From the NCBI GenBank assembly GCA_030612495.1, contig JAUWNT010000040.1, positions 1 to 15,396 on the forward strand: 15,396 nt of DNA, given 5' to 3'. Source of the DNA: Candidatus Aminicenantota bacterium. Lineage in GTDB: Bacteria; Acidobacteriota; Aminicenantia; UBA2199. Made by a program: the position numbers and the translations under genes. This document shows, piece after piece, positions 6,638 to 13,869 of this stretch (the stretch's first letter is position 1; each line of letters starts with the position of its first letter). The notes beneath the pieces were generated by a model. The model was not told where the DNA came from. It worked only from the letters and a program-made list of their open reading frames with translations, and ran no database searches.

Positions 6638-7744
6638 TCATTTTGTAAGTTTATTTTTTTGTTTTTTTCTTTTCCTCTTAACCCAATCTAACAGGTTTTT
6701 CTGTTTCTGCCGAGCTACAGCTAGAGAGCCTTCAGGAACATCATCTGTTATTGTTGACCCGGCCCCAACATAACTATCTTTATGAATAGTAACAGGAGCA
6801 ATGAGTTCAGTACCTGATCCTATAAAAACATTATCTTCAATAAATGTTTTATTCTTATTAACCCCATCATAATTACATGTAATAGTGCCAGCACCAATAT
6901 TTACATTTTTACCGATTTTTGCATCACCTATATATGTTAAATGCATTGCTTTAGATCCCTTTCCAAGGAGGCTTTTTTTCATCTCAACAAAATTACCTAT
7001 TTTAGCTCCTTCTTTGACAAGTGAACTCATTCTTAAATGGCAATAAGGACCAAGCTTTACATTTTTTTCAATAATAGAATCCCTAATCACACATCCAGGT
7101 AAGATCACAGTCCCTTCTCTTACAACTGTGTTCTCTATATAAGAATTTGGAAATATGACAACCCTTTCTCCAATCCTACTATTCCCTTTAATTACAACAC
7201 CTGAACAAATAGTTGTCCTTTCCCCAATTTCTGTTCCTTCATCAATATAAAAATTATTAAAATCCTCGATAATAACCCCATCATTCATTAACTTTTTGAT
7301 CTGATAATTAACAAGAAAATCTTCGATTTCTCTTAGATCTGATATTAAATCCAAAACCTTAAATTCTTCTTTCAATTCAATTAATTCAACATTATTTATA
7401 TTCTTTGATTCAAAACAAATCCCATTTTCTAAGCTCAAATTTAACTCTTTAAAAGCAGAATATGAAATAATATAAAAAGGAAGCCCTTTTATTGAAAAAA
7501 TATTTTTGTCCTTCCCATCCTGGGTTTGAAGAAAATCAATTATCTCCTTAACCCCTCTATACTTTATCTGCAAAAATTTAGGAAAATTAAAAATAATAAG
7601 GAAATCAAACTTCGGTTCATATTTATCAGGAATATAAAAATCTAAATCCTTAAATATCTCTTTTATCCACAAACATATATTTTTATTCCTGAATGAAAGA
7701 TTATTAGCCTTTAAATAAAGAGTATCAAATGCATGAATTATCAT
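6638..7744 (-). CDS. GlmU-like glucosamine-1-phosphate N-acetyltransferase with degenerate uridylyltransferase domain
   Basis: Residues about 165-345 are a left-handed beta-helix typical of GlmU, the enzyme that acetylates GlcN-1-P on the way to UDP-GlcNAc for peptidoglycan and LPS. The acetyltransferase site is complete: Arg238, Lys256, His268 (catalytic), Tyr271, Asn282, Asn291, Lys297, Ser310, Ala328 and Arg345 fall at a constant offset of 95 from E. coli Arg333, Lys351, His363, Tyr366, Asn377, Asn386, Lys392, Ser405, Ala423 and Arg440. The linker (about 128-168) also resembles GlmU. Residues 1-125, however, lack the nucleotidyltransferase loop (LAAGxGTRM) and the GD metal site. The protein is 368 residues against about 450. 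It overlaps the upstream TPR gene by four bases (ATGA) and has no strong ribosome site of its own. It probably acetylates only, and the uridylyltransferase step needs another gene. Confidence 0.85.
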   Translation of the reverse strand: MIIHAFDTLYLKANNLSFRNKNICLWIKEIFKDLDFYIPDKYEPKFDFLIIFNFPKFLQIKYRGVKEIIDFLQTQDGKDKNIFSIKGLPFYIISYSAFKELNLSLENGICFESKNINNVELIELKEEFKVLDLISDLREIEDFLVNYQIKKLMNDGVIIEDFNNFYIDEGTEIGERTTICSGVVIKGNSRIGERVVIFPNSYIENTVVREGTVILPGCVIRDSIIEKNVKLGPYCHLRMSSLVKEGAKIGNFVEMKKSLLGKGSKAMHLTYIGDAKIGKNVNIGAGTITCNYDGVNKNKTFIEDNVFIGSGTELIAPVTIHKDSYVGAGSTITDDVPEGSLAVARQKQKNLLDWVKRKRKKQKNKLTK

Positions 7745-8250
7745 TCAACCAGAGCTATAAAACTCTCATCATTTGACAAGAGATCAAAGTCAGGTTCATT
7801 GTAAGCAATAATTTTATAATAATCATCAGAATCAATACATTTTTTTAAATTATCAAGTGATTGTTCTATATCTTCTTTCTTTAAATAAACCAAAGACATT
7901 AAATAATATATGTAGGGGTCATCATATTTTCTCTTTTCAAGACTTTTAAAAAGCTCTAAAGCTCTATCTAAATTTCCTGCATTCAAGTTGAATATGCCTT
8001 CATTTAAATAATCTTCATTATTTTCAAGTTTTATTTTTACAGGGTTTAGTTGAGAATCAATCATACTCCTATAAATTTCAGCCCTACCTTTTACCTCTAA
8101 AACACTATAATATTCTGAATCATTATGTTCTTTAATTATTTTATCAAAAGCATCTCTTGCTTCTTTGTATTCTTTTTTATTAAAAAGTTTAATTGCTGTA
8201 TTAAATTCTTTAATTATTTTTTTTAAATCTTTTTCTTCACTTTTTATCAT
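7741..8250 (-). CDS. TPR-repeat protein, first gene of the glmU-like/hfq-like/pdxA operon
   Basis: The 169-residue protein is helical throughout with tetratricopeptide-like pairs. One is around 11-45 (FNTAIKLFNKKEYKEARDAF type) and two are around 83-145 (GIFNLNAGNLDRALELF, then YLMSLVYLKKEDIEQSLDNL). The C-terminal part (NEPDFDLLSNDESFIALV) has the DPDF-xx-L-xx-DxxF ending common in bacterial TPR proteins. There is no signal peptide, so it should be cytoplasmic and mediate protein contacts; no partner can be named. The ribosome site GGAGGT is 12 bases before the ATG, longer than elsewhere in the window. The stop overlaps the next start as ATGA, implying coupled translation. Confidence 0.82.
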   Translation of the reverse strand: MIKSEEKDLKKIIKEFNTAIKLFNKKEYKEARDAFDKIIKEHNDSEYYSVLEVKGRAEIYRSMIDSQLNPVKIKLENNEDYLNEGIFNLNAGNLDRALELFKSLEKRKYDDPYIYYLMSLVYLKKEDIEQSLDNLKKCIDSDDYYKIIAYNEPDFDLLSNDESFIALVE

Positions 8251-8277
8251 AATAATATAAATACCTCCAGAAGATTA

Positions 8278-8306
8278 ATTTTACACCTTTTTTAACATAT
8301 TTTCAA
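8278..8306 (-). promoter_or_regulatory. Promoter of the TPR/glmU-like/hfq-like/pdxA operon
   Basis: On the minus strand TTGAAA (8306-8301), 17 bases, then TAAAAT (8283-8278). Each box matches five of six consensus bases. The inferred start near 8271 gives a leader of about 20 bases containing the GGAGGT ribosome site of the TPR gene. Confidence 0.6.
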
Positions 8307-8322
8307 CTTATATAACTTGAAA
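8301..8322. promoter_or_regulatory. Palindrome overlapping the operon's -35 box (possible operator)
   Basis: A 22-bp inverted repeat has outer arms TTTCAA (8301-8306) and TTGAAA (8317-8322) and an inner self-complementary TTATATAA (8308-8315). The only mispair is C8307/C8316. The left arm is exactly the -35 box of the minus-strand operon promoter. It also lies about 45 bp after the exbD stop, but without a T-tract it is a poor terminator. Confidence 0.4.
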
Positions 8323-8364
8323 TTAATAAACTCTATGATTTAGTAAATTTGAAACTTAATAGAA

Positions 8365-8760
8365 TTACTGAGTTGAATATCTTTCTGGAATTACTCCAAG
8401 GACATCTATCCCAGCGCCTTTAGCAACATCAATTATTTTCAAAACTTCTCCATAATTTATGGACTCATCAGCTCTTATGAATATTGTTTTATCCGTACGA
8501 GTTTGATAAATATTCCTTAATTCATTCTCAAGCATATCTCTACTTACCTGCAATGCATTTATCTTAATAGACATGTCATGTTCGAGTGTTAAAACTATTC
8601 CTTTCTGACCACCTTCAGGTCCAGGAGCCTGAGTCTCAGGCAATTTTATATCAATACCTTTCTGTGCAACAGGTGTTATAACCATAAAAATAATCAATAA
8701 TACCAATAGAATATCACATAATGGAACTACATTGGGTTCTGAATTTACTTGTTGAGCCAT
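8365..8760 (-). CDS. exbD: ExbD/TolR-family biopolymer transport protein
   Basis: The 131-residue protein has a short cytoplasmic tail and one transmembrane helix (about 12-33) containing NVVPLCDILLVLLIIFMV. Asp16 is the conserved proton-path aspartate of ExbD/TolR. A periplasmic domain follows with the typical IxLP segment (38-41) and a C-terminal half beginning TIFIRAD and including YGEVLKIIDVAKGAG. With an ExbB/TolQ partner it would couple the proton gradient to TonB- or TolA-type work at the outer membrane. No ExbB, TonB or second ExbD is in the window, so the partner must be elsewhere. The ATG has a full AGGAGGT site five bases upstream. ExbD and TolR cannot be told apart from sequence alone, so the symbol names the family. 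Confidence 0.9.
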   Translation of the reverse strand: MAQQVNSEPNVVPLCDILLVLLIIFMVITPVAQKGIDIKLPETQAPGPEGGQKGIVLTLEHDMSIKINALQVSRDMLENELRNIYQTRTDKTIFIRADESINYGEVLKIIDVAKGAGIDVLGVIPERYSTQ

Positions 8761-8780
8761 AAAACCTCCTGAAAGGTATT

Positions 8781-8809
8781 AATTTATCAAATTAGAAACA
8801 GATTGTCAA
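8781..8809 (-). promoter_or_regulatory. Promoter of the exbD-family gene
   Basis: On the minus strand a perfect TTGACA (8809-8804), 17 bases, then TAAATT (8786-8781). The inferred start near 8774 gives a short leader carrying the AGGAGGT ribosome site. Confidence 0.6.
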
Positions 8810-8825
8810 GAAAAAAATATTTTTA

Positions 8826-8854
8826 TTGACAAAAAAAAATTTTTATACTATATT
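8826..8854 (+). promoter_or_regulatory. Promoter of the tripartite exporter operon
   Basis: A perfect TTGACA (8826-8831), 17 bases including an A-tract and T-tract, then TATATT (8849-8854). The inferred start near 8861 gives an untranslated leader of almost 90 bases before the ATG at 8949. The -35 boxes of this promoter and the exbD promoter are 16 bp apart, back to back. The TTG at 8826 that opens the reading frame is part of this -35 box and cannot be the start codon. Confidence 0.7.
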
Positions 8855-8948
8855 AACCATTCTTGAAAAATTACCTGAATTATACATCACATTTTTCTCA
8901 AAAAAGAATACAAAGTGTTCAAAATATTTTAAAGAGAGGTATGCTAAA

Positions 8949-10223
8949 ATGAAAAAAAAATTATTTTTCTTAATAACCACTTTTTTTTGCAATACCCTGT
9001 TCTCCAACATACCATTGGAAATTGCAATAAAAAATGCAATAAAAATGGATGTTAATTATAGGAATCAGATAATTGATGAAAAATCTTCTCAAATAAAGAA
9101 GAGAAATGCTCAAATGAAAAAATTGTTCTCTATAAATTCAAATATTTCTTACATCTTTAAATCAGAGAAAATGAAAATCGAATTCCCTGGAGCAATTATG
9201 TATGCAGGTTCAAAGAATAATTATGATATTAATCTCTCTTTGCAACAGCCAATATTTTCTGGTAATATCCTTTCAAATTTAGCAACCCTGGAAGAGATCA
9301 ATTTAGCAATTGAAAAAAATAAAACTCTATTAAAAAAGATTGATATAGTTTTCAATGTGAAATCCACATATTTTAAATATATTCTCTTATTAAATAAAAA
9401 AAAATCCTTAAATTATCTTATAAAAAATCTTAACCTTCATTACAGGAAAATCAAAAATCTATACAAAGAAGAATTAGTAAAAAAAACAGACCTGCTTGAA
9501 ACAGAGAGAAAAATCGAAGAGCTATATATAAATCTTGAAGATCTAAACAGTATGATAACAAATGAGAGCATCACTTTTAAGAAACTATGCAAAATGAACA
9601 TTAATGAGATTGATAAAAATTATAATGAGAATATAAGAGATTATAAGTCAGCCTTTACGGAATTTAAAAAATCTCATCCAATTTTAAAAACAATTGATGA
9701 AAAGATAATACTCCTATCCTACAAAGGCAAAATAATCAAAGGAGAATACCTCCCTCAGATTAGTGGGTTTGCTGAGATACACTATGGAAAGCCTGGAATT
9801 GATTTTTTCAGAAACGAGTGGGGGTCATACTTCCAGGCAGGAGTTAATGTAAATCTGAAAATTTTTAACTGGAACAAACAAAAAAGAGATTTAAACATAA
9901 TTAAATACTCAAATCAAAAAATAATAAATGAAAAAGAAGATTTTATCTTTGAGGGAGAAAAACTTCTAAAACAACTATATGCAACAAAAGCATCTATTGA
10001 AAATAAAATTAATATTTTAAATAAGCTTATTAAAATATCAAATGAAGATACAAAACTAAAAAAAAGTCTTTATGAAGAGCAGCAGATATCAAATATAGAT
10101 TACCTCGAATCTATAACAAAAAAAGAGAGGTACATTTCAATGAAAAATGAAATGAAAACCCATTATGAATTAGCTGAACTAAATATAAACAAGGTAATTG
10201 GAAAATATACGGAGGAACTATGA
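8949..10223 (+). CDS. TolC-like outer-membrane efflux protein
   Basis: The 424-residue product is an outer-membrane channel of the TolC/OEP family. A signal peptide (1 to about 20, MKKKLFFLITTFF then CNTLFS) precedes PLEIAIKNAI, the usual first helix. Two long helical halves repeat the family pattern. The beta-barrel strands are seen around LQQPIFSG and the second-half YLPQISGFAEI followed by FQAGVNVNLKIFNW. I chose the ATG at 8949 because the signal peptide begins there and AGAGG stands about nine bases before it; the frame's earlier codons run back into the promoter. The gene is first in a six-gene exporter operon and its stop overlaps the adaptor gene's start by four bases (ATGA). A three-codon ATG-CTA-AAA-TGA frame overlaps the start and may be incidental. 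Confidence 0.9.
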   Translation: MKKKLFFLITTFFCNTLFSNIPLEIAIKNAIKMDVNYRNQIIDEKSSQIKKRNAQMKKLFSINSNISYIFKSEKMKIEFPGAIMYAGSKNNYDINLSLQQPIFSGNILSNLATLEEINLAIEKNKTLLKKIDIVFNVKSTYFKYILLLNKKKSLNYLIKNLNLHYRKIKNLYKEELVKKTDLLETERKIEELYINLEDLNSMITNESITFKKLCKMNINEIDKNYNENIRDYKSAFTEFKKSHPILKTIDEKIILLSYKGKIIKGEYLPQISGFAEIHYGKPGIDFFRNEWGSYFQAGVNVNLKIFNWNKQKRDLNIIKYSNQKIINEKEDFIFEGEKLLKQLYATKASIENKINILNKLIKISNEDTKLKKSLYEEQQISNIDYLESITKKERYISMKNEMKTHYELAELNINKVIGKYTEEL

Positions 10224-11110
10224 AAAAATCAATTATAAGTCTTTTAATAATTTCTTTTCTCTCATTCTGTGTAAAAAATAATTCAACTGAAATAAAAGCA
10301 CCAGGAATTATAGATGGAGACATAATAACTGTTAAGTCACAGGTTCAAGGCACAATAGATAAAATAAATATAAATGAAGGTAAAGAAGTTCATAGAGGTG
10401 ATATTTTAGTAAAAATAAACATGGACAAAACATTGAATAAGATAAAAGAGCTTGACATCAAATTAAAAGAAATAGATCTAAATTCTGAAAATCTAAAAAA
10501 GAGGCTGAAATATGTAAACTCAAACCTTATATATCTAAAAAAACAGGTTAAACGTTTCACAAGGCTAAAGAAAACAAACTCTGTGTCAGGTGAAAAACTT
10601 GAGAATATGGAAATTAGATATCTTGAAGTAAAAACTTCATTATTTGAAATAAAGAACAACATCAATGCTTTTGAATTACAGAGGGAAAAAATTGAAAACA
10701 CAAGAGATCTTTTAAATCTGATACTAAAGGACCACATCATTAAATCTCCCATTGATAATGGAGTTGTGATTGAAAAATTTGTTCTTAAAGGAGAAACTGT
10801 ATTTCCCAACACATCAATTGCTGACATTCTTAATGTTTCAAGCCTGTATATTGAAGTATTTATTGAAGAACAAGAGATATCTTCATTAAAACTTGGGATG
10901 AAGGTAAAAATCCTTATTGATGGAATAAAAAATAAAAATCTATCAGGAACTATCTCATACTTTGGAAGAAAAGCTGAATTTTCTCCAAAATATATAATTT
11001 CTGAAAAGGAAAGAAAATCTCTTTTATATCAGGTAAAAATAAAAATTGAAGGACATAACTCTATTTTTAAAATTGGAATGCCTGTAACAGTTGTTTTTAA
11101 TAAACAATAA
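10220..11110 (+). CDS. HlyD/YbhG-like periplasmic adaptor (membrane fusion) lipoprotein
   Basis: The 296-residue protein links the inner-membrane ABC transporter to the TolC-like channel. A lipoprotein signal is likely: the hydrophobic stretch 4-16 ends in L-S-F-Cys17, an acceptable if unusual lipobox because of Phe at -1. The first lipoyl half (IKAPGIIDGDIITVKSQVQG, then TIDKININEGKEVHRGDIL) is followed by a long coiled-coil hairpin (about 65-160). The second lipoyl half (IIKSPIDNGVVIEKFVLKGE) and a beta-barrel domain with AEFSPKYIISEKER come next. That last pattern is typical of the YbhG subgroup. GGAGG lies six bases before the ATG. The start overlaps the upstream stop (ATGA), and the ATPase gene follows after 11 bases. 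Confidence 0.9.
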   Translation: MKKSIISLLIISFLSFCVKNNSTEIKAPGIIDGDIITVKSQVQGTIDKININEGKEVHRGDILVKINMDKTLNKIKELDIKLKEIDLNSENLKKRLKYVNSNLIYLKKQVKRFTRLKKTNSVSGEKLENMEIRYLEVKTSLFEIKNNINAFELQREKIENTRDLLNLILKDHIIKSPIDNGVVIEKFVLKGETVFPNTSIADILNVSSLYIEVFIEEQEISSLKLGMKVKILIDGIKNKNLSGTISYFGRKAEFSPKYIISEKERKSLLYQVKIKIEGHNSIFKIGMPVTVVFNKQ

Positions 11111-11121
11111 AATTTCGTAAT

Positions 11122-12033
11122 ATGGTTAGATTAGAAAACATATCAAAATCATTTAAAAATATAAAAGCTGTTGATAATATCTCTTTTGAAATACCTGAGT
11201 CAAAAATAACAATAATTGCAGGATCTGATGGCTCTGGCAAATCAACAATTCTCAAGATGATTGTTGGCCTTATCAAAAAGGATTCAGGCAAAATTTATTT
11301 GCGAGAAAAAAATATAGTGGAAAATTACAGGAAAATCACATCCATTGCAGCATATATGCCAGAACGCTTTTCTTTATACAAGGATTTAACTGTTGAAGAA
11401 AACATGAATTTTTTCGCTGATATTTATCAGGTGCCTAAAAAGAAAAAGGAAGAATTAAAGAATAGATTATTGATAAAAACAGGTATGAACAATTTTAAAA
11501 ACAGACGAGCAGGAAATCTTTCAGGGGGAATGAAACAAAAACTGGCTTTATCAACAATACTCTTATCTATTCCTGAGTTCATTATACTTGATGAACCAAC
11601 AACAGGAGTAGACCCTCTTTCAAGAATTGAGTTCTTTAATATTATTAAAGAATTAAAAGAAGATGGAAAAACAATAATTATCTCAACCCCTTATCTGGAT
11701 GAAGCAGAGAATGGAGATTATATAGTGTTTGTAAGAAATGGAAGAATTATAAAAAAAGACTCAATGAATCGCCTTAAAAATAATTTTCCGGCAAAACTAT
11801 TTAGAATTCTTCCAAAAGGTAATATTTTTGAAATCATTAATAATTTAAAAAAACATGAGGATCTAAAAGATAATTTTTATATTCAAGGTAAATATCTCAA
11901 ATATATTCAAATTGAAGAAAAAAATTACACTCATTTAATACCTTATTATAGTATTGAAGAGGAAAAACCTAAATTAGAAGATATATATATTTATTATGAA
12001 AGAATGGAAGAGCAGGAACTAAAAAGAGCATAA
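11122..12033 (+). CDS. ABC transporter ATPase 1, with altered Q- and H-loops
   Basis: The 303-residue ATPase powers the exporter with the second ATPase downstream. Visible motifs: Walker A GSDGSGKST (34-42), signature LSGGMKQ (133-139), Walker B FIILDE (153-158) with catalytic Glu158, and the D-loop at 162-165. Two positions depart from consensus. The Q-loop has Glu81 (AYMPERFSLY) in place of Gln. The H-loop has Pro190 (ISTPYLDEAE) in place of the switch His. A C-terminal extension of about 80 residues (after 220) is typical of drug- and ABC-2-type ATPases. It corresponds to the first half of the tandem ATPase YbhF. No ribosome site is visible before the ATG, so translation probably depends on the adaptor gene ending 11 bases upstream. 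The stop overlaps the next start by one base (TAATG). Confidence 0.9.
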   Translation: MVRLENISKSFKNIKAVDNISFEIPESKITIIAGSDGSGKSTILKMIVGLIKKDSGKIYLREKNIVENYRKITSIAAYMPERFSLYKDLTVEENMNFFADIYQVPKKKKEELKNRLLIKTGMNNFKNRRAGNLSGGMKQKLALSTILLSIPEFIILDEPTTGVDPLSRIEFFNIIKELKEDGKTIIISTPYLDEAENGDYIVFVRNGRIIKKDSMNRLKNNFPAKLFRILPKGNIFEIINNLKKHEDLKDNFYIQGKYLKYIQIEEKNYTHLIPYYSIEEEKPKLEDIYIYYERMEEQELKRA

Positions 12034-12764
12034 TGAATAATATAATTGAAGTAAAGAATTTAACAAAAAAATTCGGCAATTTTATTGCAGTAAATAATAT
12101 TAATTTTAATATAAAAAAGGGAGAGATTCTTGGCTTTCTTGGACCAAATGGAGCAGGTAAAACTACATCTATTAAAATGATAAATGGACTTTTAAAAATA
12201 ACCTCAGGAGAAATTTTGGTAAATGGCATGGATGCTAATAAGAATAGAAAAGAACTTAAAAAGATTATGGGATACATGTCTCAAAAATTTTCTCTATACC
12301 CTTTACTTAATTCCTTAGAAAATATAGAATTTTTTGGGGGTGTCTCAGGATTATCACGCAAAACAATAAAGAAAAAGGAAGAAGAGATAAAAAATATGGT
12401 TGATCCCCTATTATTGAGGCAAAATGTAAAGGATATCCCGCCTGGAATAAGGCAAAAAATCTCTCTCTTTGTTTGCCTTATGACTGATCCTGAAATTATC
12501 TTTCTTGATGAACCTACATCAGGGGTTGACCCGGAAGTAAGAAGGAATTTCTGGTATGAAATTTATGATTTAAAGATAAGAGGTAAAACAATATTAGTCA
12601 GTACACACAATCTTGATGAGGTTGAATATGCTGATAGAATCTTGATTTTACACCATGGAGATCTCATTGTTGAAGGAGAACCAGGTGGACTTTTAAAGAA
12701 GCATAAAAAAAATTCAATCGAAGATCTATTTAAGGATGCAATATCAAATCATGAACAGAATTAG
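12033..12764 (+). CDS. ABC transporter ATPase 2, with degenerate signature motif
   Basis: The 243-residue ATPase is the probable partner of the preceding one. Walker A GPNGAGKTT (37-45), Q-loop Gln84 (YMSQKFSLY), Walker B IIFLDE (155-160) with Glu160, and H-loop His192 (VSTHNLDEVE) are all canonical. The signature LSGGxxQ is replaced by IPPGIRQ (135-141). Related substitutions (LPLGWRQ-like) are what I recall from the second ATPase half of YbhF-type proteins, so this is a family trait more than damage. The last 14 bases overlap the first permease gene if that starts at 12751. Confidence 0.92.
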   Translation: MNNIIEVKNLTKKFGNFIAVNNINFNIKKGEILGFLGPNGAGKTTSIKMINGLLKITSGEILVNGMDANKNRKELKKIMGYMSQKFSLYPLLNSLENIEFFGGVSGLSRKTIKKKEEEIKNMVDPLLLRQNVKDIPPGIRQKISLFVCLMTDPEIIFLDEPTSGVDPEVRRNFWYEIYDLKIRGKTILVSTHNLDEVEYADRILILHHGDLIVEGEPGGLLKKHKKNSIEDLFKDAISNHEQN

Positions 12765-13869
12765 AGCTTTAATTATAAAAGAAACCCTGCATATACTAAG
12801 GGACCCAACAAGCCTATTGATTGTCTTTTTAATGCCTATTCTCATGATAATCATATATGGTTATTGTATAAACTTTGACCTTAATAATGTAAATGCAGGA
12901 ATTATTGATCTCTCAAATGGAGAGAATTCTAAAAAACTAATCAAGAAATTTACAAATAATAGATACTTTACAATAAAAGATTTAAGGGAAAAGTATTCAG
13001 ATCCCTTAAAAGAGGGGGAAAAACTTTTAAAATCAGGTCATTTAAAAGAGATTATTATAATTCCTGCTGATTTTTCAAAAAAGATTGAAAAAGGAAGAAA
13101 AACTGAGGTAGGAATAATTTTAGATGGGAGTGATTCAAATGTTGCAAACCTGATATATCAATACAATGAATTAATATTACTTGATTTTCAAGATGATTTT
13201 CAAAACTTAAATAATTTCCTCAAAATAAAAACCAAAGTCTTATTCAATCCTGATGTAAAGAGCTCATTTTTCTTTATTCCTGGTTTAATAGCAGTATTAT
13301 TGCTCATGATCACAACTCTATTGACCTCATTAACCATTTCCAGAGAAAAAGAATCAGGCTCTATCGAGCTTATATTCATTTCACCTCTTAAATCCTTTGA
13401 AATCATATTAGGAAAAACGATTCCATATATATTTGTCTCATTGATTGTGGAGATATTGATTTTACTCTCTGGAAAAATACTATTTAACATCCCTTTTAGA
13501 GGAAATATGATGGTTCTTTTTGTGTTCTCTATCTTATACATTATCACTGGCCTCTCGTTAGGCATATTAATCTCAACAATTGCTTCTACTCAGGAAACAG
13601 CCATGTTTGCAACTCTGCTTACAACCTTACTGCCATCTATTATGCTTTCAGGATTTATTTTCCCCCTTGATTCATTGCACCCTATTTTGAAAGGCTTTTC
13701 ATATATTGTACCTGCCACCTATTTCCTGAAAATTATTAGAGGAGTTGTTGTTAAGGGCGCTGAGATAAAACATTTTATATTCGAAGGTATAATTCTAACG
13801 GTTTTTCCTATTGTCTTAATAACAATATCAAATATAAAATTTAGTAAAATCAGGGAAAGATCAAAATGA
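12751..13869 (+). CDS. ABC-2 type permease 1 (YbhS/YbhR-like)
   Basis: The 372-residue membrane protein has the ABC-2 layout: a cytoplasmic start (MNRIRALIIKETLHILRDP), TM1 at about 22-40, and a periplasmic domain of about 130 residues containing the LDGSDSN motif (132-138). A C-terminal block of five helices follows, with the conserved ISREKESGSIELI cytoplasmic segment between the first two, and P-A-T-Y-F-L-K-I-I-R-G near the end. It forms half of the export pore with permease 2. I chose the ATG at 12751 over the in-frame ATG at 12736 because family members begin at this point; neither has a well-placed ribosome site. It overlaps the upstream ATPase gene by 14 bases and the next gene by four. 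Confidence 0.88.
   Translation: MNRIRALIIKETLHILRDPTSLLIVFLMPILMIIIYGYCINFDLNNVNAGIIDLSNGENSKKLIKKFTNNRYFTIKDLREKYSDPLKEGEKLLKSGHLKEIIIIPADFSKKIEKGRKTEVGIILDGSDSNVANLIYQYNELILLDFQDDFQNLNNFLKIKTKVLFNPDVKSSFFFIPGLIAVLLLMITTLLTSLTISREKESGSIELIFISPLKSFEIILGKTIPYIFVSLIVEILILLSGKILFNIPFRGNMMVLFVFSILYIITGLSLGILISTIASTQETAMFATLLTTLLPSIMLSGFIFPLDSLHPILKGFSYIVPATYFLKIIRGVVVKGAEIKHFIFEGIILTVFPIVLITISNIKFSKIRERSK

Noticed and set aside
8826..8948. N-terminal extension of the TolC-like protein from the TTG at 8826
   Set aside because: The TTG is part of the -35 box, and the signal peptide begins at the ATG at 8949.
8941..8952. Three-codon ATG-CTA-AAA-TGA frame overlapping the tolC-like start, as a leader peptide
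   Set aside because: It is too short to judge and expected by chance; the ribosome site could serve either ATG.
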